64,000 nucleotides of DNA from Gnetum montanum (GCA_015680685.1 MNCI01024145.1:7801-71800), one strand, 5' to 3'; positions 33,702 to 47,118 are shown, numbered from the stretch's first letter. Notes: generated by a model not told the origin, from the letters alone. Made by a program: numbers and translations.

Positions 33702-35403
33702 TGAAACACCACCAAATTCGGGCAACATCACCACAATGGTAAATTTGCCTAAGTGTCAACTTAAGGCAATTTTTTCTAAGTGTTTGGCCCATGATCCCAC
33801 TACTAGGGCTACACTCTCGAGTGTAGTCAACATAGCATGCAACACAACCAGATTTGCAACAATTTCTAAGTGCCCAATAGCAACGGCAAAAATTTTTCTA
33901 AGTGTCTTGCTATGCTCACATCCCTATTGCTATGCTCTCCAAGATAACAAATGTACCAACACTCTGATGGCCAATTTGCACATGTTAAGCTAGAAGTTGT
34001 CAAGCTAGCTGAACATGGAAGAGGCATTTGAAATATTTTCTAATACCTGAAACCATCCCTCCTACTATGCTCTTGAGCGTAGCTGGCATAGCAAGAACAA
34101 GGACTGCAATTTTTGCCAAATTTTTCTAAGTGTCCATGCTACACTTTGTCCCATCTAGAAATGCTCTATAGCGTAGCAAGCATACCAGCACTGGACTTTA
34201 GTTTTTGTAAGAATTTCCTAACTATTGTGCTACATTCCAAAGCATATCTATCATAACAACAAGGAACTACCTTCAAAATCTTCCTGAGCTCAGCATAGGC
34301 CTTCACTCCAGTTCCAACACTCCTCTGACAAGCAAGATCAACAACATACACTCCTTTTGTACCCCCCTTCAAGTCCCAACATTGTACCTACGCTTGATCC
34401 CACTCGAAAGAGGGGAGAACATAGTCCCAAAGTATAGCCTCCAAATTACATTGTCAAGTACATTGCGATCTTGGCACATGAAATCTTAGTAGCATAGCTA
34501 GTTTAGTAGTCTCCTAGGATCCAGTGGAGTGTACCAAGGCTTAGCACCCATTGTCCCACTAGACGCATAGCAAAAGTTAGCATAGCCCCACCTAACCCCT
34601 TGTCATGTGGCATTTAATCTACACTTCGTGCTAACCCTAAGCCTATAAATACCCCACATTCCACACTCTAGGGGTTGGCATTTCATTCTAGTAGTGGGCA
34701 TTGGAAGCATTTGGCAAACAAATCCAAGTGGAAATTAGCACCTCAAAGCATCATTTGGCACCTAAAGCACCTTGAGCACCCTGTACACTAGAGTGTATCA
34801 GCACCCTGGCAACACCTTTGTGTCCCACTTAGCACCGTAGCATACCGCAAGCTTACAAGACACCGTGGTAGCCAACCCAGCAGGCATAGACCTTATAGTG
34901 GACATCAGTCTTCACCCTAGGACACCTTGAAGACTCTAGTTACACTACTACTACACCTATCTATATCACCGCATACCTCCACAAAGCTCATTTGTAATTG
35001 CTACGCTCCCTATCTAGGGTGGTATCTTCCTTTCTTTCTTTTAAAATCCTTTGCATTTCAAGCATTTTCTCCATTGCATTTTAAGCATTTTCTTTAACAT
35101 TTAGCACTGCATTAGTACCTTTTCATTATTTTACATGCTTTTTGCATACTTTCACAATCGTTCTCATGCCGCAAGACCTTGTTATGTTCATGCTTAGTTG
35201 GCCTCAATACTATTGAGAACATCATCAACACTCACATTTTCGGCTAACCATGCCATCCCCCAGTTGCACCCACCACTACGATTGTAATCGAAGAGTCCCT
35301 ATTCGATAAAAAAGACTATCTAGGACACTCCACCTTAGTTACTAGCTTTGAATTAGTGTAGACATAAGACCTTTGTGCTTGCCTATGATCCAGTTGTTGT
35401 AGA
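33702..35403 (+). repeat. 5' LTR of G (about 1.7 kb)
   Basis: Begins TGAAACACCACCAAATTCGG and aligns with 51796-53505. Rich in motifs of the type AGCGTAGC, GTGTAGCA and TTCTAAGTGT. TATA box GCCTATAAATACCCC at about 34641. The right edge is placed at GTTGTAGA by comparison with GTTGTACA of the 3' LTR; it is followed by TTGGTCCCAATTTTT, whose tRNA I cannot assign. Confidence 0.8.
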
Positions 35404-35696
35404 TTGGTCCCAATTTTTAATTCCCCTAGAACCCCACAAGATAGAAGCCAAAGTGTATCTCTCGCACTTAGGCCCTAAACTCTGTGTGCTAGGAAGAGTG
35501 TAGCTTGTCCTCAGCATAGGAGCATAGCAAGCTATAGTGTAGCAAACATAGCATCAAAGTTAGATACTTTTTCTAGTAGCACTTTCAAACTTAGCTATCA
35601 TTTTAGCATTTCTATACTTGGCCATTTTTAGCATTCACTATACTTAACCATTTCTTTTCCAGCATTACACCTTTTGCATTTTTTTTCTACAACAAC

Positions 35697-37600
35697 ATGA
35701 ATCCTGAGGAGCCTTCAACCTCTGCCTCAAGTTCAATCATTGTTCGACCTATCCAACAAGACTTCACAATCAACATCCCTAGAACTGGGGGGCCCATCTT
35801 CGTGGGAAGGTAATCCCTCAGGCTCCATAACCAGTCTCCCAAGCACATGGTGCTCAACAAAGACAAATACAACTTCCTTTGTGCAAAGCTCTAGGCAAGC
35901 ATTCCTTTAGACTACCAAGAGTTGGAGGCAAAGCAAGGTTATGAGCTCATACATTGGAATGGGAGGGAGTACTTCCCTACCCCTAATGATCTCATCCCCC
36001 TCATTGAGATCTTTTGGTGGATGCTCAACCAACTCATCCGACTGAGTGGGTTGAACGAGCATGGTGCAACAACCAACTATGATGAGCCCCTACAGGATGG
36101 ACAAGAGGAATTTGAGGCTCACTCAAAAAATGAAAATCCCTTTTATGTCTCTTTCCATCCATCCACCTCTAATATTCCTCTTACACAACCTTAATCATCT
36201 ACCTTCTTTGAGGCAACAACATCTTCCTTGTCACCACCTATACTGATGCCCATTGTGGTAAGCCATCAAGTGCATACACATCAAGGTGCAGGATCATCTA
36301 TTACCTTGCCCTTTGTGGTTTTGACATAGTCTATGCAATCCTCTATGCCATCATCCATGATGCCTACTCAGCCTTATGTGCACACAGTGTCAACATCCCA
36401 ACCCCATGTGGGATAGGCATCACATGCCCACCTATCTCTGTGGCACACCTACAATAGCCCAAAGAACAACCACATGGTGGAGTCCTACTCCTATGCCTTG
36501 GATGCAACACATGCAACAACCTTTATAGTAGTACACTCAACAAGCATCCTACGTGATCGCACAGCCTACGGTGGGGCCATGGACCATGCCAATAGCACAA
36601 CAAGCTGCACAACCAACACAACTGACTTCACCCACACCAAGCCTAGATCAAGCATTCCAGCTCATCCAAACACTCACTGAAGAGGTTAAATAGCTTAAAG
36701 CCACCTCTTCTGATACAATCCAAGTGATGGACTTCTACCAGGATAACCCCATTAGTCCCATTGTCCCATCACTGACCTTGCCTCCTGGTGTTCAACTTCC
36801 CCAGCTCACCAAATATGATGGTGAAGGGGACCCCCACACCCATCTAGTGACCTGCTAGTCTGAATGCCTTTTGTTGCAAGCATGGACACATGTAATCATT
36901 TGCATGTTTTCCATGTCCCTGACCGAAAAGGTACTAAACTAGTACCATGCACTCCCCATGGCCTTCATATCTTCATTGGAGGATTTTCTTAGCTAATTTA
37001 TCACTCACTTCAAGTACAACTTGAAGCCTGAGATGACCTTGGACCAACTCATGTAGATCAAATAGGGCCACTTAGTCCTCATTCAAAAGTTCATCCAACG
37101 ATGAAGTGCGACACTTAACAAAATCTATGAGCCTATCATGGAAATTCACCTACTGGCCATTTTCAAAGATGCAATAAATAACTTCATTAAGTTAAAATTG
37201 TACTATCTTGCCCCACACTCCCTGAGCCAAGAATTCACTTTAAAAAAAGCATTCAAGATGAAGCAGAAGCTAGTAAGGATCTGACCTACATGGCCTACAA
37301 GAATGCACACATGAAGAAAGACAAGGAGAAGAGCAATATAACAACAATCGTTGTAGCGATGGCCAATGAGGCCAAGCTAAGTAATGCCAAACCAATTACC
37401 AAGACAACCAAAGCCCTAGCCAACAATAAGGTAATCGGCTCTAGCACTATGATGACCAACCAACCCATGTCATCGACGATTGTAGGACAAGCTTCCCCAA
37501 GGCCAAACTCTGAGTGCAATGATCATTCAAAGTATACATCATTCCCCATCAAACCATTAGAATTGTTGGGTCAACTGCTTAGTGCTAGGTGTATCTAGTA
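35697..37600 (+). pseudogene. gag: G gag
   Basis: ATG at 35697 opens MNPEEPSTSASSS in the same frame as the open part 35922-36194. A Gln/Pro/Thr-rich middle follows, then QAFQLIQTLTEEVK. The gag core reads LPPGVQLPQLTKYDGEGDP near 36780, the standard start of the Tat gag domain, followed by LPMAFISSLEDFL and NKIYEPIMEIHL. Then an Ala/Lys/Thr-rich part to 37600. Stops are mainly TAG or frame changes. The 35404-35696 leader has nothing else. Confidence 0.8.
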
Positions 37601-39260
37601 TAAAGCAAATGTCTAAAGATGCTTGCAAATGTCATGATTGCTACTATGAGCTCCTTAGAAACCTGTCAGTAGCCGCACCAAATGAGCCTCCAATGCCAAA
37701 ACACTTCACATTGGACCAATTCTACCATTATCTTCAATTTCCTAGCCATGGCAAGGACTTCTCCATGGCATTATGGGATGACATACAATGCATGATTGAC
37801 CAATGTCAACTGGTTCTTGATTCAACCAACCCAATTCAACTGGAAAATCAATCAATGAAGGTCTACAAAGACCCTTTCAATGCAAGTAGCGTAGGCTATG
37901 TCATCAATGCCATCAACATTGATGATGATGTAGGAGGCACAAGAGCCATTTGTGGTTTGTGTGCCCTCTAACAACATTGGGGTCTCTTCGGCATCAACTA
38001 GTCCAAGGATCCCTTTTATCATCAAAGCACCACCTCAAGTGCCCATGACACCCTTTGTGGTTAGGGCCCCACAACACATTACGGTGACTACAACCCAGAC
38101 ACCCTTTGTTGTTAGAGTGTTAAATGTGTAGACCCTTCACCAGGTCTAGTGGTGGGGATTGCAACCGGCCTTGCTCGCTCGAGGTGGTAGCCCAGAAGGC
38201 CAAATGAGCACCTTGTTTACCGAATGATGAGGGAATGTATGGCATTAGATATGCCTAAGCCCATCCCCTTATCTACTATTCCTATGACCATAACAACTGA
38301 AGTTTCCACCATAAGCGATCAACAACCAACCACTAAGGGTCACAAGCAAGCAAAAGAAAACAAGCCCAAATATCCTCCCCAAGAGATCTACCTTTTGGAC
38401 CACATGAAAGAGATAAAGGCTAATAAGGAAACTAACAGCAATAAGGACTTTCTAGATGTGTTGACACAAGTCAAGTAGACTCTTAAACAAAAAAATACAA
38501 CCTTGAGCCTATACAACTTGGTGATGACCTCCTCCACTCATTGCAAAGCACTAGTTTGCATGTTGGCCTCCATTCCTATCAAGGAGAACATCTTAGCGAA
38601 TGAACAAGCCATCCACACTATGATGCTTCCTCCTTTACCTCAAGAATCCAGTCCAACAACTCTAGTGTTTCATGATGAGGCCATCAAGATAGACCCTAAA
38701 AAGGGTGAAGTCACCACTGCACTAATTTTTATAACCATCTGCATAGGGCAATGCAATATTTGCAGGGTGCACGTCAATGAAGGAACGATGACCAACGTCA
38801 TCTCATTCCTAATCATTGACAAAATCGATTTGGTCGACTAGATTTAGGCCACAAAGACAACATGCCTTAAGTCCTTTAATCAGTCACACATTTTCTTGAA
38901 GGGAATAATCATAATAGCCTTCATGGTAGGGGAGCAATTCCCCACTACAGTCGAATTCATTATCATCAAGGAGATGCCTAGGTTTAACCTAATTTTGGGG
39001 AGGCCTTGGCTAGCCCAATTGCAAGTCATCTCCTCACCCATTCACTAAGAGATTCACCTTCTGTACTAAGGTAGATAAGTGATCATACATGGTGATAACT
39101 CAATCCCTCCAACCATCAACAATGTTGACGCAAACCAAGGATCAGAGATATAGTTCCCCAATGAGGACAAGAGTCAACCTTGTTCGGTAGACCCACCTAA
39201 AGAGCCAAAAGAGGCCCAAGAAAGCTTTATGGGTAGAATTTCCCTTTAGCAACAATGATG
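37601..39260 (+). pseudogene. pol: G gag tail and protease
   Basis: A 129-residue open part (37582-37971) has a Cys/His patch CKCHDCYYELLRN and FTLDQFYHYLQF. Another open part (38224-38478) includes YPPQEIYLLDHM. The protease is at 38670-39060: RVHVNEGTMTNVIS, where the family has an Asp (VDxGS), here Asn, then FNLILGRPWLAQLQ near 38990. The protease is therefore inactive. Downstream to 39260 is a Pro/Glu/Lys-rich tail. Confidence 0.75.
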
Positions 39261-40183
39261 AAGGTATAGGTAAATACCGCTTAATGCTACCTAAGCCCTA
39301 TGCATCCCCTAACCCACATTAGGTTGGGAAGTGACTACATGGCTAAGGTACTCTGTTAGTATAGCATGTGTTAGGTTCTTACTTGTCCTTAATTTTTTTT
39401 ATGCTTCATTAGCCTCATTAGCCTTTTGCTTGCATAGTTACATTTTGCATGGTTTCTCACATTTTGCATCATTCACTTTACATCTTTTGCTTATGCATTT
39501 TCATTTAGTCTTTTATGCATTAACAAAGCATTAAAGACACATAAAAATTATAAAACTAAAATTGCAAAAAAGAAAAGGGGGTCTGAAAAGACCTTAAAAT
39601 AGCATGTGGCCAAAAAAGCCTTAAACTAGCATGTGGCCCGAAAAGGCCTTAAACTAGCCTACAGCTTGCAAAGGCCTTAAACTAGTGCATGGCTCAGCAC
39701 AGCCTAAAACTAGCAACATATTTCTTTCACTACACAACCTACCATGGCCTACAACTAGCAACCTATCTCACATCGCTACAGCCTAAAAGGACCTTAAACT
39801 AGCGTACAAACTGCCATGGCCTAAAACTGGCACCTCGCAGCCTACCACAGCCTAAAACTGACAACTGCTTCCTTTTATTCGTGGCCCAAAATGGCCTTAA
39901 AACTAGTAATCCCCATGGCCTAAAATGGCCTTAAACTAGCAATGGCCCTTCCGTCATGGCCTTAAAATAGCATGGGGTCCACAAGGGACCTAACCACATA
40001 AACTATTACATTATCCACATTAAACAGTCAGCAAAATAACACGAAGTTTCATACACAATTATCATCACAAAGAAAAAACATAAGTTGTATTATATATCTA
40101 TTAGCAAGTGTACATAGCAGGACCATGCAACAAAAATGGTCAAAGTGCAAAATTTCCCAATAGCATGGCTACATTAGGTTAGC
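39261..40183. other. Spacer after G protease with minisatellite
   Basis: 39261-39585 is T-rich and without gene. 39590-39985 is a degenerate minisatellite of 25-35 bp units with core GGCCTTAAACTAGCA. 39985-40183 has no feature; the stop codon of the antisense gene is at 40184-40186. Confidence 0.6.
39590..39985. repeat. Minisatellite 1 of G, core CCTTAAACTAGCA
   Basis: More than ten loose copies of GGCCTTAAACTAGC or AGCCTAAAACTAGC spaced 20-40 bp. The same core returns at 45720-45835 and 49608-50160. Confidence 0.85.
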
Positions 40184-43100
40184 TCAACCGATGGTATCTG
40201 GTAGGGGTTGAGGATCCTCCTCCTCCTCTGCTACTCCATTGGGGCCTACACTATCACTTGGTGCCTATCTCAAAATAATGCAAAACAAAAAATTAATTAG
40301 TAAGTGAAAAGCTATAATAAAAAATTAACATGCGAAGCTAACACATAAAAAAGTATTAAAAAGGTAGAAGCAAAACTAACCCAAGAGGGTCCTACATCAA
40401 ACACTAAAGGCAATCTATCAAGGCCCTCCTCCAAGTGTTGGAGGATCTCAACCACTGATAACTGCATCTAGTCCTCATGGTTGAAGTCAACATTCACAAG
40501 GATCTTGTCCTCATCCACAATAGTCCATGTAGGAGAGTGCATAAAAAAGGTAGTCATAGAAGTCTCCCTTGAGGGCCAGGTAATCTCTTGCTCTAGGAAA
40601 CCACTAACTACCACATGCGAGGCAAACAACTTGAAGGCCCAACTCCCGCCAATCACCTAAACAAACATCTTAAGGTGATCAGCCTTCATAGACTTGTCCT
40701 TGAGCTACTATAAGTAGGTTTCTCGCTCCTACTTTTAGTGGCACTTATGGTCCTTCTACATATGCCCTCATTTGCACACCTTCATGCTAAATCTCTTCCA
40801 CTCCTCATTCTTCTAATAGAGCAGATCCATCTACAACCTTTGCTTGACAATCTCCCAGGTAGCCTCATTCTTAACTCATATTTCCAACCAGTACCTAGCA
40901 TAATCTATCTCTGATGTCTACTAGGTACCATCCTTCTGTGCTCGAGTTAACAAGAAATTATAATGGTACTAGAGGTCCTTATTCCTTGTGGTCAAGCTCG
41001 CCACTGCCTCCTAGAGCTAGTGCACACATTGCCATAGGTATTCATTCAAGCACCTATAGGTCCACAATGCCTTTACACTGGAAAGTGTGCACTTACTCAT
41101 CGCCTCATACACATGATGATGAACATGCTCCATCTTAGGGGGATACATAGAGATGGCATCCATATGAGCTACCCAATTTAGATCCAAACAAAGCTTAGAG
41201 CCTGTTAGCATACAATGAACAAACCAAGTATAATGTCATAGAATTAGTGAACCAATTCAAGCAAAATAACATGCATATCTAGTTCAAGATCCACCTACTG
41301 TATGTGGTCCACCATGTCCTCCATGATGCCTTTCATGACAGGCAAATTTATTTGGTGTCTTTGCCCATGGCTTCATGCAATGAGTAGGCACTAGTGGTTG
41401 ATCACTAGCAAGAAGGTCTCAAGTTGCAATGCAAACACAATGCAACACTTAGCAATAACTAAGCAGTTAAAGGTTTAAGAGAAAAAGGCAAAAGTAGATG
41501 ATAACACAAAGTGCTTACCAAGAAAGCCCTTGGATGTCAATGCAGGTGGATCTCCAAGCTGCACACCATCGAAGAGGTGGGTGAAGTCACCCTCAGGGTG
41601 GAACAACCCCTCCACATCAAACTATTGGGAGATCTCTAGGGCCTTTAGTGGCTCCTCCCTATGAACTACTTCCTCTTCAACTTGAGGAAGGGCTGTGTCC
41701 GTCACACCTGCTATTGCCGCCACTACTTCCTCAATAGCTCTCTTGCCTAACTCACATAGTGTAGCAATATTAGCATAGTATAATAAACCAAAAACAAAAA
41801 AATTAGTATAGGCCAAATGTGTCTACGATGTGCACTAACCTACAACCATTGAATGGAGTGTGGGTATTTTGAGGTAGACTNGTATCTTGAGGTGAACTTT
41901 CATGAAGCCTACTTGTCCAACTGTAGGGGGATTCTCCTCTTCTGGGCATGGCCTCTTGATTTTTTCCTTGGAAGGCCTCATTTTCTTTATGATATATCAC
42001 TCCATCCTTTTCACATCCCCAACAACCATTGGTGAACACTCACCTGTGCTATCATAGAAATATGGTGACTGTGACCTCCCCAGATGTACCTTTTTCATAA
42101 CTAAATACGACTCCTCAATCCCCTCTGGAGGGTCCTATGCATGAGTGGTAGCAAACAAATACTTGATCCATGGCTTGAACAATTTCTCATGATCCTGTAC
42201 AATCCAACACCCACTATCCTAGATCACTAAGAACTTTGCAAGCCTTCGCAAGTAAGCTGTGAAGAATGTAAAGTGAAAATGAGAGGCTTTGCATGGACGT
42301 TGTGGTGAAGCCTAATGATCTTTGCATATAACCTAGTAGTGATATAAGAGGCTTAGTTAAACCTAGTGTTCTCCTTTATAACCTCCCACATCACTCGCAA
42401 CTGCTCTACCCCAAGGACCTTTCCTTGGGAGAGCAACTTAGAAAAGGCATGGGCATGAAAAAGAGGGTAAAGTCTTTGGACCTCAGGCAGTTGCACATTC
42501 CCAACCATGATGCCTTTACAAGAGCGAGTGGTCCCTAGCCACTCAATCTCCTCTCTCTGGTTCACCTCTTAGTTGGGCTTGTTAATGATTAATGGGCCCA
42601 TAGAGAAAAGACCAAAGAAGTCAACAAAGAAGGCATCATCGAGGTCCAAGACTACCTTCACTCCATGCATGCGAGTAACAAAGTAGCAAGCATCATGGCT
42701 GAAGGAGTCAATGATAATCACCATCTTGACCACTAGTGTACTTGGGCTAAGGGCCAAGAAAAGGTCCATCAACCTAACACACGTAAGCCAACCAGTTAAA
42801 TCCTCTGAAGCCTAATAGCATAGCCACTCCTGCACCTCCTCTACGTCGCCATACCTCATAATGAGGGTGGACTCACTACAGCTAGTGGCAAACATTGTTA
42901 CCTCTCCTGAAGCAACAACAGCTATAACATAGGCAAATGCAACATTAGCACTATGTAATTAATGCATGCATGAGAACAAGCAAAAAGAGCCAAGCCAACA
43001 TAACGAATACTCATGTAGAAGAAACATTGTGCATGACATAGGTGGTGGCACAACAAGCTCTCCAAAGATGAGTTTACTGCTAGTCCATCCCTCATCAAGA

Positions 43101-43330
43101 CAATCGTAGGTCTAGCATCGTTTGAATGCCTTCAGGTATCAAGTGGGATAGTTCTCTAAGTCCTTCCCCACCTATTCTATAACTGCCTCCCAAAAGCTCA
43201 AACTAGAGGAAAATACTTCTAGCATGATACAGGTCAAAGCAAGAGCCCCATATCTCATCATGGAGTCCTTCATCATCAACTTTAAATCTGACATTGGATA
43301 TCCACAGTCAACAGTTAGCAAATCTAGCAA
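40184..43330 (-). pseudogene. Antisense intron-containing gene inside G, unknown product
   Basis: On the - strand a long coding-like stretch runs opposite to gag-pol. Three AT-rich introns can be placed: 41747-41839, 41202-41518 and 40265-40380, each GT...AG. Removing each joins the flanking exons in one frame (MVV-GKRAIEE, GFL-GSKLCLD, GPSW-APSDSV). The protein ends in an acidic tail EEEEDPQPLPDTIG with TGA at 40184-40186. Upstream exons include VTRMHGVKVVLDLDDAFF (about 42650) and VQLPEVQRLYPLFHAHAF (about 42490). The 5' end, to about 43330, is uncertain. Between 41015 and 40440 I count 16 in-frame stops: 13 TAG, two TGA, one TAA. I do not recognise the family; antisense extra ORFs are known in some Tat elements such as Grande. 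Confidence 0.7.
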
Positions 43331-46084
43331 GGCTAATAAGAGTGAGATATAACGAAAGGCAATAGCACTTACCCTTTAGCATAATATACAGTCCCAGGTG
43401 GGTTCTAGAAGACTGTATGCATGCAAATGGTAATGAAAATTATATTACTCTTATTATAATAAGATAATTCTAGCATGCTCTAGATCCTGGCTAAGGGATG
43501 AATGCTCCCAGGGCCTAGTCTTGGGCCACTTGGTCAATCACCACCAATCATGGGCTCATCAGACATAAATCTTAGTATGTCTTAGTTGGCCTTAACTAAT
43601 AACGTCCTAATGATGGTGCTTAGAACCTCCACTTCCAAGTGTAACGACATGATCACACTAAAGTATTGCAATAGGTAAGCTAAGAATTAAATTGCTCTTG
43701 GCCAAAACCACATCGCCTAATGGCCCAACTTCATGTCAAGTGCAAGTGTGTTGGGTACAAGCTGGCTAATGCAAAATAGGATACCGATGAGCTCCACAAC
43801 CACTAAGACAAGTTTTAGTAGCATCCTACAATCACAAAATAGAAAATGAATGTAACGTTAGCACACAATAGATTGCATTTTCGCATAAAATATTCACTTA
43901 GCAAAATTAGCAAATCAAACTTATAATAGCATAATTTAGAAATATATCCTTAGGGTCCCCCATGAGGCCCTATAGGCATAGGACGTCAATACCTATTTAG
44001 CATGTCTGGTGCTCATTGGGGTACAGTATTACATTTCAATTTACACTTGCATGATTAACTTTGTTCTGTTTTACATGTTTCAATGGTTCTACACCATCAA
44101 TTTGCAAATTTGGCATTTTGGAAAGCTTTGGTACATTTGGAATTTTTGTTTCATATGGCATATTAGCATTTAGCATTTTGTTATAGCTTGGCATTTTTTT
44201 TACCTTTTTCATTTGGCAAATCCTCTGAATTTCTTTAACTATGGACAAGGTATTCTAGAATGCTTGAAACAATTCTAACTCTGGGTTCTCCCTTTCCAAA
44301 AACATGACCTGTGCAAAAAAAATGTTGAGAGTGTAGCACCTTAATGCACTCAAATCAGCCAAAGTGTTGGCTACACTGCCTATAGAGTGTAGCATCTAGG
44401 GCACAATTTTGCAAAGATTAAGAGAATAGGCTATTACTCTCACTGTCACATCCCATTATCCTAGGCATTTTTCCCCTTTTCACTGTGCCATCATGCACTG
44501 ATGGCATGTGCCAGGGCATGCACCAAGGTCGTGGCCTTGGTGATCCCCCTAGCCCCATCTACCCTCTTACTAGGTTGTCGTCCCTGTGGCTGTGCCATTG
44601 GCCCTCTCCCCACTTTGGCAACTATCCCTATGCATTTCCTATATGCACCACAACACTCACAAATCTCTATCCCCTATAATGCCCTACCCCAATCCCCTTT
44701 TCACTTCACCCATCCACATGCTATGCTCAACTACATGAATAAAGGCATAGCAAAGGATAAACCCTTTGCCATACACATCATCATGCCTAGCCCATCTCAC
44801 CAATAGTCGTCACCCAAGACCCAAGGTCCCTAGCCCTACGTAGCTATGCATAAGAAAACCCTCTCTCCCAAGGAGTCATGGCCATGCAAATGGAGGAATG
44901 AAATCCCCATTCTCTCCCTACTTCCTTGCCCTATGCACTGAAACCCTCTAAAATCCCATTAATCACATGTTTCCCCTTGTTCCATTAGACACGAGTAACC
45001 AAAAAAGAAAAAAAAATGCAAACTTAATCCACACACACATCTTCTCCCCTTACCAAGGTGGCCAAGGTAGTGGCAATACTTTCCTAGGCACATCACCTCA
45101 ATACCCAAACGATAAAGCTAGGCAAAAAGGAAGCCAAAACACAAAGGAACAACAAATGACTATAAAAGGGTGAGCATAGCACATGTACCTAGTAGACAAT
45201 GATGCTCTCCTCTCTTCCACTTGAGCTCATGGTAGAGATTCTAGGACTCATCTCCACTCTTCTGTGTTACTAAGTCTAGGGTGTCGATGGTCACTGCAGC
45301 ATGTCATCCTAGTGCTATGCTCTGGTTGCTACACTCCACTTACTACACTCTGGCTATCACTTCAAACAGCACTACACTCTATAACTTCTCATTTACACTT
45401 TGAAAAGTAATAGTTTACCCTTGGTAAATCACACATATGTACCCTCCCAGGGTAATTAAGTGCACCACCTACTGCACCAGTGCTCCCACACTTAGGCAAA
45501 TTTTTCCAAGTTTCTTGTGGAGCATAGCAAGAGGGGGTGAGCGTAGCAAGGGGTGAGTGTAGCAACCAGAGTTAGAAAAGTCTTTGAACTTTTTCTAACA
45601 ATTCCAAAATTAGAAAATTTCTGAGATTTTTCTAGTTTCCTAGCAAATGCCTAGCCTAATCCCACAACCCATACACTCTTTGCTTGGCTTGAATCAATGC
45701 ACCTTACACAAATCATGGTTCGCTAAGACCTTAAACTGGGAATTCATGATCCACTAAGACCTTAAACTGGTAAATCACAATCCACTAATATCTTAAACTA
45801 GCAAACATGGCCTGCCAAGGCCTGAAACCAGTTTGCACGCTTACCTTTCTAATGTCCACTCTTGCATGTTTAGGCACTTATTAATTACATTGCTTTCCTC
45901 ATGTTTTGCATTTTGACCCTATTAAGATAGGTGCAGCTTGATGTTCTTTCTAGTTGTTTCATAGGACATGTTGCAAGATTATAGCATTAGTGCATATAAG
46001 TCTCTTCATTCACCTCTTGTTCTTACTGGACCTCACAGTGACCTCATCTAATGCATCGATGCCCAATGCCTAGGCCTTGAGACC
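43331..46084. other. Spacer between antisense gene and G reverse transcriptase
   Basis: No gene identified. 43331-44030 may hold further 5' exons of the antisense gene. 44280-45600 has many GTGTAGCA, AGCGTAGC and ACACTC motifs like those of the LTR. Short open frames at 44485-44806 and 44967-45173 show no family. A short minisatellite is at 45720-45835. The coding frame of pol starts near 46030. Confidence 0.5.
45720..45835. repeat. Minisatellite 2 of G, core CCTTAAACTGG/TAGC
   Basis: Four units of about 33 bp, for example CACTAAGACCTTAAACTGG. Same core as arrays 1 and 3. Confidence 0.75.
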
Positions 46085-47110
46085 ATGACCCATGATGACT
46101 ACATAACATCCATAGAGGCACCACTAGATTGGCCTAACCATCTAGTTAGAGCTCTCAATCTAGAGGTAGGTGATGTCACTGAGGATCCCCTTGTTGAAGT
46201 CCCTATAGTGACAATCAGAGGCAAGGTGAAGACACTAAAACTTAGCTCCTTGTCAAAGCCTCAACATGCCCAAAGCATTGCAAAGACACTCAATGGCAAC
46301 ATCAAGGAATTTGCATGGTCCTACAAGGACATGCCAAACCTAGATCCTCGTATAGTGCAACATAACATCATCCTTGATCCCTACATAAAACCAGTTAAAC
46401 AAAAAGCCTGTAAGTTTAGGCTTGAGGTGGCATTGGTAGTTTGTTATGAAATCACCAGGCTTTATAAGGCTAGTTTCATTCAGGCTGTTGACTATGCAAA
46501 CTGGATCTCCAACATCATAGTTGTACCTAAAAAAATGGAAGCATACGCATTTTCATAGACTTCCAAGACCTAAATAAGGTGACCATCAAAGATGACTTTT
46601 CATTACCTAGTATCGATCAATCAATTGATACCACGACTGGTCATGCTTTATTGTCCTTTATAGATGAGTTCTCTGGTTACAACCAAATTCAAATCAACCC
46701 AAAGCACTAACTTAGTACAACATTCATGACCCCCTAGGGTATGTTTTGCTATATAATGATGCCTTTTAGACTAAAGAACATAGGAGCAACCTACCAACAT
46801 GCTATGATATATATCTTCAATGGCTACTTGTTAGACTTGCTCAATGACTATGTTGATGACATGGCAATTAAGTCCAAAATGGCACATGATCACACAAATG
46901 ACTTAGATCGTGCACTCAAATGTTGCCTTAGACATGACCTTAGGTTTAATCCTAGGAAGTGTGTCTTTGGTGTCAAGATGGGTTGCATGCTAGGTTTCAT
47001 GGTATCAGAAATAGGCATACACATAAACCCCGATAAGATTAAGGTCATCATCAACTTAGCACTATCAACTAACCTTAACTAGCTACGTGGATTACAAGGC
47101 ATATTGCAAT
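46085..47110 (+). pseudogene. pol: G reverse transcriptase
   Basis: Open at 46085-46558 with EFAWSYKDMPNLDPRIVQH, the entry to Tat reverse transcriptase. After a frameshift, DFQDLNKVTIKDDFSLPSI, LLSFIDEFSGYNQIQI, then TP-TAG-G (TPWG in the family, Trp lost to TAG), RLKNIGATYQHAM and LLDLLNDYVDDMAIKSK near 46850-46885. The catalytic YVDD is intact. CVFGVKMGCMLGFMVSEIGI follows. DFSGYN and YVDDM place it with the Tat group. One frameshift and several TAG stops inactivate it. Confidence 0.9.
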
Positions 47111-47118
47111 TCATACGT

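Noticed and set aside
33736-33993. 85-residue frame in the 5' LTR of G (and 51728-51913 in the 3' LTR)
   Set aside because: LTR sequence; the frame is not kept between the two LTRs.
35401-35420. TTGGTCCCAATTTTT as primer site of G
   Set aside because: Position fits the LTR end but I cannot match it to a plant tRNA 3' end.
40440-41015. Alternative genetic code with TAG read as Gln
   Set aside because: TAG-for-Gln is very regular, but other stops and frameshifts are present, CpG-rich sites show the same C-to-T decay, and the elements are plant families. Methylation decay explains it.
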